A stretch of 64,000 bases of DNA from Pyronema omphalodes (Eukaryota > Ascomycota > Pezizomycetes > Pezizales > Pyronemataceae), in NCBI GenBank assembly GCA_024516155.1, contig JAJJXM010000005.1, positions 558,001 through 622,000 on the forward strand, in the 5' to 3' direction. The notes below the pieces were generated by a model, which saw only the letters and a program-made list of their open reading frames with translations, ran no database searches and had not been told where the DNA came from. This document shows positions 21,658 to 32,660 of this stretch, piece by piece (the stretch's first letter is position 1; each line of letters starts with the position of its first letter). Position numbers and translations under genes: made by a program.

Positions 21658-23646
21658 TCAATCTTCCTCCGTCTCCGACTCATAGTCCCGCTCTGCCCAT
21701 TCCTCATCGGAATAATCACTATCCTTCTTCTTTCTTCCCCTCTTGTTTGGTGTAGCAGGGCTCTTTCCCCGAGCCCCAACAGATGGGGACCTACCCCTTC
21801 CTCTAGATCCCGGAGGCTTCAAAGAGTTTGCACCAGTTGATGAAGCGCGGCCTCTGGAGTTAGGAACCTTCAAGCTCACACCTCCAGCCTTCTTTCTACG
21901 GTTTTCCTCATCGGTATCGGGTTCCGTTTCGACCTCTGTCTCAACCTCCGAATCATCGTTCCTTACACGGCTAGAAGAGCGTGCACGAGGCTTGGTTTCA
22001 TACATCTTAATTCCTCCCTGGGTTGCTTGTTTCCTGGGTGGGGGGCTTGGTCGCTTTGGTTGCTTGCTGGGAGATCCGACAGGGGATGTAACAGGGCTGG
22101 AAGAAGATTGCTTTGCACCGGGAGATTTTCGGACAGGAGTCTGTTTAGGAATATCACCATCGACAGGCTGTTCTCTTCCGGCGGTATCCTCAGCAAATTT
22201 AATCCAGCGCTTAATCATGGCGTCGACTCCGAGGACTCCCTCACGAGAAGCTTCAATCTCAAACCATTCCTTGTGAGTTTTGCCACAAGAATCACACTTG
22301 TGGTGAGGGTTTGCACCAGGGATTGCTGAGAGCTCCAAGTGAATGAGGCGCTCTACACGGTTAACGTTGGGGACCATGCGAGCGACTTCTCCGGGGGTGC
22401 TGGCACTGGTGTGGGGATAGTAACGGATCAACGAAAGGTTGTATCCGCACTGAGACTGCCATTGATGCAAACGTCGCTGGACATTTACGGCACGGCCAAT
22501 CTTGAACAAAAGCTTAGGGGTAGAACCACCAGGGGTTGCAGCGGGGGCTGAGGCAATAGCAGCTTTAAGAAGAGCATTGCCGGGTGATTGGGCGCCGGGG
22601 GTGGTTGCGGGCGAGGAGGCTGGTGACAATGGGGAGTCATTGAGCCAGAACATGTAAATATATCCGGGCTCATCCTTCGGAGAAAAGGGTTTCAGCAGCT
22701 CTTGTTGAAGGCGGCCGAGACCACGAGGGTGAAGGGTCCGAGGGATAAGTTCCAGAAGCTTTGCCTGCTCTTTGTTCAAGCTGGCGGGGTCAACTGGGTT
22801 GATTTCTTCGTAATCATCGTCATCAGAACCAGGGGTTGCGGGAGAGAGTCCGGCAGCATTGGTAGGCTGAGTCCAAGACGTGGGCTTTGCTATAGCGGAG
22901 GTGGGGGTCTTGGGCGGGAACATCATCGGCAACGGAGGAGTTGGAGGGACGGAGTTGAAATCAACATGGGCATCAGGCTTCTTCTTCTGGCGACCGGGTT
23001 GGTGAGGGAAGTTTTCCTCGACAACTACACCAGCAGCAGCCTGACGAAGCTCGGCCTCACGACGCTTGTCGGACCAGTGCTTTTCGTCTTCGGGATCAGA
23101 GCCACCGAAACAGCAGCAGCTGAGGAGGAGGCGGGCGAGAAAACCGCGGCGGGGAGGGTCCTTGCGGAAGCCACCAGGAGGCGGGGATGGTGGCTTGGGA
23201 GGGGAGTAAGTGGATTCTTCCTCCTCCTCTTCGTCGTCCTCCTTGGGAGCCGACTTGAAAGGGTCGTCCTGGCGGGAGACCTTTTTGGTGGTAGATACAA
23301 CGGTTGTTTTGACGGTTGGAGTATTATTTCCCTCTCCACCGACCAAAAGCTCTACCTTCTCAATAAGCGTGTCCATACTTCCGCGGCCTACCAAGGCTCT
23401 GGATCGCGCAAATGACGCGGTATGTCGAAGAACAACATCCTTTGCTTGATCTTGGTGACGGTTACAGAAGTAGGCTGAGGTTTTTCCAATAACGGTAATG
23501 ACACCGTTCGAAGGTTGACCACTAGCAGATCTAACGAGTTCGCGTTTGCATTGTTTTCCGTCGTTGGAGACTCCGGCACAGATGCTGGGTGTAGGCTGGG
23601 AAAGGATAGCTGCGTGCGCTTCGGGGGTGTTGGGAATGAAGGGCAT
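21658..23646 (-). CDS. T5orf172/DUF1766 (GIY-YIG-like) domain protein
   Basis: The 662-aa frame is taken from MPFIPNTPEAHA, the usual start of fungal members; the frame is open 16 codons further up to 23694, but that part resembles leader sequence. An N-terminal Cys/His motif (ICAGVSNDGKQCKRE, then FCNRH) is followed by an acidic, Pro-rich disordered region. The conserved domain, about 330-490, has GYIYMFWL, LFKIGRAVNVQRRLHQWQ, RVERLIHLEL and a Cys pair plus HKEWFEI (CDSCGKTHKEWFEIEA), the pattern of the T5orf172 family with its GIY-YIG-like fold. The tail is basic and Ser/Pro-rich. Function is unknown in most fungi; a nuclease activity is possible by fold but not shown. The frame continues past the TGA as noted separately. 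Confidence 0.8.
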   Translation of the reverse strand: MPFIPNTPEAHAAILSQPTPSICAGVSNDGKQCKRELVRSASGQPSNGVITVIGKTSAYFCNRHQDQAKDVVLRHTASFARSRALVGRGSMDTLIEKVELLVGGEGNNTPTVKTTVVSTTKKVSRQDDPFKSAPKEDDEEEEEESTYSPPKPPSPPPGGFRKDPPRRGFLARLLLSCCCFGGSDPEDEKHWSDKRREAELRQAAAGVVVEENFPHQPGRQKKKPDAHVDFNSVPPTPPLPMMFPPKTPTSAIAKPTSWTQPTNAAGLSPATPGSDDDDYEEINPVDPASLNKEQAKLLELIPRTLHPRGLGRLQQELLKPFSPKDEPGYIYMFWLNDSPLSPASSPATTPGAQSPGNALLKAAIASAPAATPGGSTPKLLFKIGRAVNVQRRLHQWQSQCGYNLSLIRYYPHTSASTPGEVARMVPNVNRVERLIHLELSAIPGANPHHKCDSCGKTHKEWFEIEASREGVLGVDAMIKRWIKFAEDTAGREQPVDGDIPKQTPVRKSPGAKQSSSSPVTSPVGSPSKQPKRPSPPPRKQATQGGIKMYETKPRARSSSRVRNDDSEVETEVETEPDTDEENRRKKAGGVSLKVPNSRGRASSTGANSLKPPGSRGRGRSPSVGARGKSPATPNKRGRKKKDSDYSDEEWAERDYESETEED

Positions 23647-26351
23647 GTTGCCGGTATGGTGGACGGCTGGAGTTCTCAGCTGAGGGAGGAACACAGCATG
23701 TTAAAAAGAACGGTGGGATGATTGAAAAAAACGAATTGAATGAGCTGGCCGGTTGGATACGTTTGGGGTTTAGTAGGAAGACTGCCCCATCTTGAGGTTA
23801 GTCGTCTGCGTGTGTCTGCGGGCGGTTTCCACTGCATCTCTTGGTCCTGCGGGGGAGGCTGGTGGTGGGCGGAAAGACACCAAGACACCCGACGGTGGAG
23901 CTTAGTCCCTTGCATGCGACATGCGGGGACGCGGATTGGCGTTGTCATTGGTCGCAGCCGCTGTTGCATCTCACGACATCACGAATTTTCGGGTTAGGAA
24001 TATCGGGACATCGGGACTAACCGATAAAATCTTGGGAATAAAGATATATGTCAAGCACCTCTTCTGTGTTTCGACCGTTTTGGAGGAAGAGATGAGGGCT
24101 GAGTTGCAGATATCGATGTCGATGTAAGATAGATGAAGCAACATCAGCATGCCACAACATCTTGCTAGCCAACGAGTATATGACCCTAGAAGACGTGTGG
24201 TGATAAGGACCAGTCAGCTATCCTCGACATAGACAGCGCCCCGGGATCGTCTGTTTGGATTCAAAGCCACCATTCTGGGATCCCGGTGTACTTTGTTGGC
24301 GCCACCAAGTGGGTCGGCGGCTGTAAGTTGATCATCAACTTGAAATAGTTATGGCGGTTTTTGAAACAGACGACGCGGTGAAACGTTTGGACATATTTGG
24401 TGCATGCAACGATAGGTAGGGCAGGGCATGTTGCATAAAATTCAGAATAGAATTTGTAAATACCGCAGTCAAGAAGGATCATGGGATTCGTTGTCGTATT
24501 ATGTGAGCCTCCAGGAATTCTCGGCAATATAGTATTGTTTCACCGAAACTGAAACTAATCTATATGGGTTTCACCAATTCCCACAAAAATAGGTTAGTGG
24601 TTACTGTAACTGTATAATGTATCAAGATTGAATAATGAATGCTGATTCCAGCGACTAGATCGACCTGGGTTCAATGAACCGCATGCCATCGGCATCGAGG
24701 GTATCCGAGTAAGGCGACATTGAATGACGAAACTAGGGCATATCTTAGCCGGGCAGAACTGTAATAGTAAAACGTTATCTCATCGCCCACCGGTAACAGA
24801 CGTGTCGTACAGGTGAATAAGGGCAAATCAATGACTCAATTGCAATAGTTTGTCGACAGGTCGCCACGACACAAGTGTATCCGACATCATTTCTCATTGA
24901 CATCATTTGTTAGAGATTCGATGGCTGACCGGGTACTTCTGTAGTGGGTTATCGATAACTGGAAAACCGTAAGCGTAAGTCACGTTGATCAATAAGATAT
25001 GGAAGAGAGGTGGAGCTTGTAGGTATTCGGTAGCTTAGGAACGGCCACGACGGTACGCACCACCTCACTTGCTCGGATGGATGCCAAGACATCACCGACA
25101 CTCATCGCACCATCCAACAAGCAACCCGGCTTCCGCACTTTTCATGCAGGAACAACATCGTTAGTTTTCGAGGCGGTTCTAGGCCTGGTGATGTCGAAGT
25201 GATGGCCATGCTCACAGCCAACCCCACAAAGTCATCACTATTAGTTGCATATGACACCATACCTTCAATGCGCTGTTTGAACCAGGATCAATTGGGATGT
25301 TTACGAAGCATTTCGTACAGCGTCTGAGTACATATAGCGAACTAGTACATACTGCAGTATTGTTTACAATTCTACCAAGAACAACAAACGCTTTGCTGAC
25401 AAGCCAGGAAGAATAAAACTAGTGACAATATTTGCCAAAAGCGCTCTTGTGAATGGACGGAATTTACACGCGGTAAGATCCGAAACCCAACGCTCGTACT
25501 TTCCTGAGTTGAAGTAGTCAACTGGATTTAAATGTCAGAAGAATGAATTAAAACAGCAGAGATTATAGAGATAATCTACGGATTTGGAAGATCAAAGCAA
25601 GCTTGGAGCGTTTATAGGGATAGACGTTCAAGATCAATAAATATCACCATTGAATCATGAAAATCACTCGATACCGGCGAAACTCGTCGTGAGATGTACT
25701 TGCTTGGTTTCATCGACTGTATGACCATTAACCCCTTCAAATTATTTATGAAATATCATCTACTCGTCTAATAGAATGTTTTATTTTTCTCCAGTAATTG
25801 AATCATTCAATTTTTCACTTTATTTGCACGGCTGGCCAGAAAATTCTATGAAGTGCAAGCCTTTGTTAACGAAATCAATTACGTAGCAGAACCAATACAA
25901 AATCAAACAATTACAATTACCTGAATATCTCTGCTCCAATATTATATAGCCAGGCAAACATATTTCTATTTGTCAAGTGTGTAGTTTTACTGTAAAATCG
26001 CCAGTACATTTTGATGCGGACCTTGATTGAATCACATACCGCGATCACTTCCCAAACATCAAATTATCTGACCTAAGCGAACTTTAGTCAAAAAAAAAAA
26101 AACTGTCGCGCTGATAGATACATCAAATCAAGCCACCCAAAAACACTGTATGTCTATCAATAAAAACATGGAAGCATATACCTAACGCTAACCACAAGTT
26201 AACCAAGCGCCAATTATCAGACGTGACAGGTACCAATCCCAGCCTAGAGCTCCACAGCCTTCCAACCCCAAGTCCAACCCCAACCTCCACGTCATTACCT
26301 GATCATAAAAAAAATAAAAAATAAAAAAAAATACTATCGATATCCCAGGCC
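23647..26351. other. Intergenic region without visible genes
   Basis: The first 300 bases are probable promoter and 5' UTR of the T5orf172 gene. The rest is single-copy-looking DNA with only short, unrecognised ORFs. Near 26300 an A-rich stretch precedes the BTB gene. Confidence 0.5.
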
Positions 26352-28843
26352 ATGGTCACTGAAAATCCGGATCCAAAGGAGTTTAAGGAGTCCGAAGAAT
26401 CTGCGAAACCTGTGTTGGAAACATCCACGGAGGATACGCATACTCAGGAAGCAGAGGCGGGGATGACAAGCCCGGATGTTGAGGCATCCACGCCTGAAGT
26501 ACAAAAGAGGGACCCGAAGACAAGTCCGGGTGTTGGGGTATCCACACCTGAAGTACAAAAGAGAAGCGCGAGTAGTACAAGCCCGGGTGTTGACGTACCC
26601 GGGTTTGAGATGCAAACGAGGAGCCCGAGGAATACCCAGGTGTATACCAGGAACAGGACAATACAAGGACTGGACGGTCAGCGAATATCACGGTCCCCTC
26701 CTTCGACAGTTGGACCATGCGAAGCTTTGGGGTCGGAGAGGAAGGATACGCCAAAGATACCTGAAGGGAGCCCGAAAAAGGTTAGGGATATTATGTCTCT
26801 TACATCAAGATCTAAGGATTCGATACTATTGGCAGAAGAGCCAGAGTCTCAGAATCCCCCAAGAGACCTAACCCCTGACAAGGACTCTAAATCTACAGAT
26901 GGAGAAGACTCACAGCCACAGAATCTACTAACAGATCCAAACCCTGATCAGGACTCTGTATCTAAAGATGGAGAAGACTCACAGCCAGGATCCCGTAGAA
27001 AAAGTCAGAGGATATCGAAACTTCCCGAGAGGTTGATGGATATTCCCATAAAACCCCCTAAGAAAAGGAAAATGAAAAGATCGAGGAAAGATTCTAATGA
27101 GACACTCAGGACTGATGTCAAGAAACCTAAAACAATAACGTTTGGACAGGTTGGGTCAGGGCACGTTGAGTCGGAACAGATTGAATCGGAACAGGTTGAA
27201 TCGGGACAGGTTGAATCGGAACAGGTTGAGTCGGAAGCTCAGGCATATGCATCTGCATCGAAAACCGGGGAAACGAAAAAACCAGAGACCAAACCGAAGG
27301 TACCCAAGAAAAGGAAAATGAAAAATTTGGGCAAGGATGGCAAGAATGGCAAGGAGACACCCAGGACTGCTGTCAAGAAACCGAAAACAGTAACTTTTAA
27401 ACAGGTTGAGTCGGAGCAAGTTGAGTCTGAACAGGTCGAATCAGAACACATTGGATCGGAACAGGTTGGATCGGACCAGGTTGAGTCGGAACAGGTTGAG
27501 TCGGAACAGGTTGCACCGGAAGCTCAGAAATCTGAATCTGCATTGAAATCTGGGGAAACGAAAAAACCGGCGACCAAACCGGAGGTATCCAAGAAAGGGA
27601 AAGTAAAAAGACCGAGGAAAGATTCTAATGAGACATCCGGGACTGCTGCCAAGAAACCGAAAACAGTAACGTTTGAAGAGCTTGGTTCTGAACAGATTGA
27701 ATCGGAACAGGTTGGGTCTGAAAAGATTGAATCGGAACAGGTTGGGTCTGAACAGGTTGAGTCTGAACAGGTTGGATCGGACCAGGAACAGGTTGAGTCG
27801 GAACCTCAGACATCTGCATCTGCATTGGAAACCGGGGAAACCAAAAATCTGGAGACGAAGCCGAAGGCATCCAGGGGGAGATCCAATAAAAACGAATCGC
27901 CGGAGGGGTCGGGATCCACAACTTATGAAGTACCAGAGGAGGCTCCAAAAACAGCTCTAGAGTTATTCTTAGAGTCATTACTGGAGTCATTGCCAGAACA
28001 TCAAATCACAACAGAGAAGTAATCACAAGTTTATCTCCGCGTCTATGAATTATTCTCTAACTAATATGCTACAGTCCAAATATCAATATGGGCACCCCTT
28101 CATCCCCCCCATATTTGCGCAAGCAACCAGGTATCCAACAGCTCCTAATAGGTCCCAATAAGGAGCCCTTCTACATCAGCCGAAACTTGCTAAGGAAACT
28201 TAACTGTCGCTTCTTCCAGAATATGTTAGATGCCGAAGGTATCCAAACAGCTGACTCAAACTACCATTCTAAAGAGGGTGTGAACGTGTCGAGTGATAAA
28301 TCTGACGAGATTTATCCCCACTCCATCACCCTCACGGATCCATTAGATACTTATGACAACTGGTTACTCATTAACCAATGGATTTGCGATGGTAACATTG
28401 TTTCTCCTATGGAAACTCACACAATGGTGGAAATTTACATGCGAGCAAAAACCCTAGGTCTCAACAAACTAGCAGAAGAAATGCTCCAGGATGTTGCAGA
28501 TGTAGCCACTTTTGTCCTAAACTCATATTCGGTAAACTTGGATGACAATAGTGATCCCTACGACAGGAAGGTTAAGCAGAAGCAGAGTGGTCATGATGCA
28601 CTTGAATTTGTAGCCGATGCAGTGAAGATTCTTTATAATAACAGGGATAAGTCGGATCCGATGAAGAAGGTTATGGTTTACTTCTCAGCGATATATCGAA
28701 ACGAGTTTATGGAAGATGATAGATTTTTGAATCTATGTCAAGAGTTCTCAGAGTTTGAGAAGGATGTGGAGCAGTACGAAAATTTCGACCTGAAAGAGTT
28801 AAAGAGAAAATTGAGTGAGGCTGCAGCCTCGAAAATCTTTTGA
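26352..28843 (+). CDS. BTB/POZ protein with repetitive N-terminus
   Basis: Exons 26352-28018 and 28075-28843 give 811 aa; the 56-bp intron has a GTAATC donor, a CTCTAACTAAT branch and a GCTACAG acceptor and joins in phase. Residues 1-555 are disordered: three SPxVxxSTPEVQKR-like repeats, a paired EDSQPQN/DSxSxDGEDSQP stretch, and three ~95-aa modules with a basic KKRKMK-like patch, KKPKTVTF, a run of VESEQ pentapeptides and a TGETKKPETKP end. Residues about 575-700 are the BTB fold typical of fungal proteins: LLIGPNKEPFYISRNLL, LDTYDNWLLINQWICDGNIV and MVEIYMRAKTLGLNKLAEEM. BTB domains mediate dimerisation and often Cullin-3 binding; the partner is unknown. A start at 28088 would give a short BTB-only protein; the in-phase intron favours the long form. 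Confidence 0.7.
27058..27880 (+). repeat. Coding triplication with 15-bp minisatellites inside
   Basis: Three modules of roughly 245-295 bp (about 27058-27300, 27304-27585, 27586-27880) each start with a Lys/Arg-rich segment and contain a GAGTCGGAACAGGTT array of different length. The reading frame is kept throughout. Confidence 0.8.
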
Positions 28844-29670
28844 TGGGCCTGTTGTGATGCTTGATGCATCATGTAGAGTATTTAGTACAAGTTGTGTTTG
28901 GGTGGTGGCCGAAGGTCAGGAAAACCCATGACTTGAAACTTGAATGGGGGGTTTTTTTGGAAGATAAACGAGTGATATTCTATGAAAATTGTCTTACAGT
29001 GGACATTTTGTTCTTAGATGAAAAGAATTTTTTGCTGTGGACCTGTAAATGGTATGCTTTTTAAGTGTTAATGTGATGGATGACCTATGAATTGATTATA
29101 CGATAAAGTAAAATGACTATTATCTCAGAGCCATCCTAATATTTCCCACTGAAAGTGTTAATTAGAAGCGAGGAAGAATTACACCTCACAATTTTTCATG
29201 GTGTACAGTATTTGCTAACTCAGGAGAATTCTATGAGCCGTAGCCAAGTTCTCCATATCTGCATCATTCTTGCCCTTGGGGTGCCGTTGTATTTATTTCT
29301 ATCCAGTGACTAGTAGAGCGCATCCGGGCTTTTTACCTTCATTCACATGGCAACATCGGCATCCTATCTGCGGCAAGACCAGCCGCTGAGAGTACAGCTT
29401 TGGAACCTCTTTTCATTGTCGAATTCAAGAAGTAATGAATTTTTTTAGTGGATTACCTGGTACTTGAAGACTATTGATTCGGAGCGCAATCTAGGGTTAG
29501 GGCAAGCCTCTCAATATTCATCCAGAGTCACAAGGCCCTTTCATAGATCACAGTCACACAAACGAGAGCATATATATCATTAAGTGTATTCATATGAAGT
29601 TACGCTACCGGGTTGCCGGAGGGTTTCTGTGGAAAAATATAGGTATACTTGCTATCAGTGGGCCTAAAAG
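28844..29670. other. 3' flank of the BTB gene and intergenic DNA
   Basis: A short ORF at 28861-29064 lies in the probable 3' UTR and has no recognisable motif. Nothing else is supported. Confidence 0.5.
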
Positions 29671-29727
29671 CAGAGTTCGGCACGGTCCGTCCAGGACGGC
29701 GGACCGGACGGACCGTGCCGAACTCTG
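29671..29727. mobile_element. 57-bp foldback element with 8-bp duplication (hAT-like)
   Basis: Two perfect 22-bp inverted arms beginning CAGAGTTCGGCACGGTCC enclose a 13-bp loop. The element is flanked by exact CCTAAAAG direct repeats at 29663-29670 and 29728-29735. An 8-bp duplication with ends starting CAG is the hAT signature. It is far too short to code, so it is a miniature non-autonomous element. Confidence 0.85.
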
Positions 29728-29735
29728 CCTAAAAG

Positions 29736-31605
29736 ACAGGAGGCACAAAAGTAAAAACTACAGTATCCGGGATTCCCGTCTGGTCACCCACGACAGTACT
29801 AGCCGAACGATATCATGCTTAAATAGCGCAGAGCGGACGGGATGCGTTGTATTCATGATTCTATGACCGTAGCTGTTTACTCCAAGGAAAAACAAACTCT
29901 ATACTAAAATAATAGAAGATACAGAGAAACGTATGAATGACCGTAGGTTTAGTCAACCTCAAGCGGAGAGTGGTACCCCGTTTACTATGTACCGAGATCT
30001 GGATCCATATATGAAGAATACGCTCAAATAAATTACTGTTCGCGTCCTTAGTACTCACTGTGCCGCTGTGAGTCACCCCTTGCCATCCCCGAATTTGGGT
30101 AAAAATATGAGTGATATACTATGACCACATAGCAGTCTAATTCAACACGTGACGTTTTATCTGTACGTGATTTTGATTTGACTCAACTTACTTGCAATTT
30201 ATAGTCTATTATTCATTATTTACTGAAACTCGTCAATAAATTAATTCTATTAAACTTTAGATCTGGATCTCAATTGCGTAAAATAAAAATTGTGTGGAAT
30301 GAAGGAGGCGGTGGGACGGAACGTCGTTGTATTAGCAATATGTCTCTCTTAGTTCTCTCGACTCCTGCCATCACGTGTTACTCTGAATGAACACCAGTTC
30401 TCCACAGCTAAGGAAATGTTAAGCGTTTTCCATTTACCACAGCTCCATTCGTTCCCTGGCCTCTGTCTTGTATTATTCTGTTAGACAAGGGAAGTACTGC
30501 TAGCTAGAACCCTGGGTACACAGTCACGATAACCATGAATAGACCCAGCTGCGAAAGTAGAATATAAAGCAAATATTTCCCGTCGAGAGTGAAAAATTAA
30601 CTTTGAATATTTTTGGCCCTTTTATAGTCGATATAAAAGCATGCACAACCCATCAAAGTAGCAATACCGTACATATTACTTTGCTCAAGCTATGCACAAC
30701 CCATCAAAGTAGCAATACCGTACATATTACTTTGCTCAAGCTATACGTGACGTTATACAAATCCTTTCTATTCTCTCTAGAACTTTGTGGTTTCTTGAAG
30801 GTATCTGAAGAGTGTTTTCAGAGATACTGGAAGGAAGAAGGTGATGAATGTGTACGATACTTCTTCACATAAGACCGGGGGGCGGGGGGTTAAGATAGGT
30901 TTTACCCTAGGCGATTAAACAACTACAAATATTAAAGGCTCATCCCCATCATAGATGATGCAAGTCAGCAGATGAGTGCCGTGCAGGTAAGCGCCAAGCT
31001 CCCAGTTTTGGGCTTCAGTGGTTTTGAAATAGGTGAATTTTGATTCCGACATTCCCTGTGGTACATTCTGCCCATACAAATTGCATAAATATAATCCTCC
31101 CCCACCAAAAATTTTATGCAACGGGAGGGCTATCCCTGGTTTATGCCATCACGGTGATAAAGTTGCCCGATCTATCCCTTTGCATAAAATATGCAACATT
31201 GTCACAATTAAAGTTTCGATTTTAAGTAATTTCACTGAACAATGGCCGTTGCAAACATCTTCCGGAAATTATTCAAAGATCAAGCAACAACCACCCTGAA
31301 TTCACAAGCGAAAAATTGACAAAAACGGAATTACTATCATAAATTATGTAAAAAAAAAACCATTTCGTCCCCATTACCAGAGCGCACCCGAATATCTTAA
31401 CAGATATTTTCGCCCACCCCAAATCAATAGTTCACAACTTCCTTGATAAAATTTTCGTTTATCCTCTTTCATGAGGTATCCGGCATATGATGCAATAATT
31501 CCCGATTTCCGCTGACAATCGATTCCGCAATGTCTGCAACATTGCAGATGTCACCGTATGCGTGAAGATATGCCCTGTTGTTTATAAATCAGCATTTATC
31601 CCCAA
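29736..31605. other. Intergenic DNA
   Basis: No coding signal beyond short unrecognised ORFs. It includes a G-rich tract GGGGGGCGGGGGG near 30877-30890 and a 51-bp tandem duplication. Confidence 0.5.
30641..30743 (+). repeat. 51-bp tandem duplication
   Basis: Copies at 30641-30691 and 30692-30742 are essentially identical and start ATGCACAACCCATC. Each holds CAAAGTAGCAAT and ATTACTTTGCTC, which pair as a small inverted repeat. Confidence 0.85.
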
Positions 31606-31795
31606 CTACAACCCCGCGGCCGGCGAAAAAATTGCCGGGAACTCAAACTCAACAACCGGAACCTTAGCCTCCTTCAAAGTCTTCAAAAAGCCAACTTCAT
31701 TCGGCAACAAAGATATCAACGAGCGACCTTTTCCATTTGCACATCTCGCAGTTCTTCCCACGCGATGAATATAATCTTTAGGAGCATTTTCGAAA
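31606..31795 (-). pseudogene. DEAD-box RNA helicase C-terminal fragment
   Basis: The minus strand, in a frame different from the adjoining Dicer piece, reads [40 protein letters not shown] and [10 protein letters not shown] before a TAG at 31608-31606. [11 protein letters not shown] is helicase motif VI, with its arginine fingers, and the following segment is close to Has1-type helicases. Only about 60 residues from the end of the helicase core are present, without ATP-binding motifs, so it cannot be functional alone. Confidence 0.75.
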
Positions 31796-32660
31796 CAGAG
31801 TCGCCAAGGAATTCAAGGCGCTGGTAGTCAGTTGGATCTTGCGCAGATGAGGCGGTGATTGCACACAGCAACGATTCAATTGGTAGCCAGTCCAATTTTA
31901 TGTAACTTCTAAGGCTAGCTGCAAGAAGCGTCTTTTCAACTCTGTCAACAATGAATGGTAAGAGTAACCCAAAACGAGCATATTTCCAAGGAAGAGTGTC
32001 GACACGATGATGACTTGGTAAGATGTGGCACACCTTGTCAACCTTTCTGCCGAGACCAGCGGACTCATGCAAGAAATCCCGGCGTCAAGTAAGTTTTGTA
32101 ACCTCCATAATAGGTTGCTTTAAAAGTTCACCTTCGAGTTTGCTCGAAAAAGCAAGAGGATTTAAATCATGTCGCCATCTTTCAAAAATATATAAGGCTC
32201 CTAAGCTATCTCCAATATCGTCATGTTCTCTGATAATCCCCATTTCAATGCCACTTTTATAGGCTTCGAGTGCTAGAATTGATTCGTTTGGAAACTGGTC
32301 CCATGTTTCGCCGGACCCTTCACCAGGGAGGAAGAGATAGGTGTAGTCTAATTTATCCGCCGAGGCCCTGTAATGATGGTTTTTAATGAGACGGAAGGTT
32401 GCATTTCTAGCTCTCTTGATGAGCTCTGGAGTATTCTCAACACTCTTTGCATGTTGGCTAATTCTAGTCTGAACAGTCTCCGCCGTTGACCAAAAAAGCT
32501 TCAGCTCAGGACTTTTAGGAAGCTTGATGGGTAGTAGAATATCGAGTGTGGAAACTTGTCCTGATGAGAACGTCATTTCAATTTTGTTAGCATAGCAACG
32601 GTTGTACTGCTCCAGTATTTATTAACCGATTGCCAGATGTCATCCCGACCATCTACAGTC
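31790..32660 (-). pseudogene. Dicer-like protein fragment, decayed
   Basis: The frame from about 32610 reads EQYNRCYANKIEMTFSSGQV, STLDILLPIKLP, then after about 160 residues LTxRRDFLHES and PWKYARFGLLLPFIVDRVEK and the RNase IIIa signature [20 protein letters not shown] followed by FLGDSV. The last carries the E-x-x-G-D residues of the metal site. This matches the segment of fungal Dicer-like proteins before and into RNase IIIa. Decay signs: an in-frame TGA at 32087-32085 inside the conserved stretch, a probable frameshift near 32600 (the neighbouring frame up to 32660 reads DDIWQSVNKYW), no helicase domain, no RNase IIIb. The homology breaks off right after GDSV, where the helicase fragment begins. 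Confidence 0.75.

Noticed and set aside
23647..23694. Upstream start for the T5orf172 protein
   Set aside because: The extra 16 residues lack family similarity; members begin with MPFIPNTPE.
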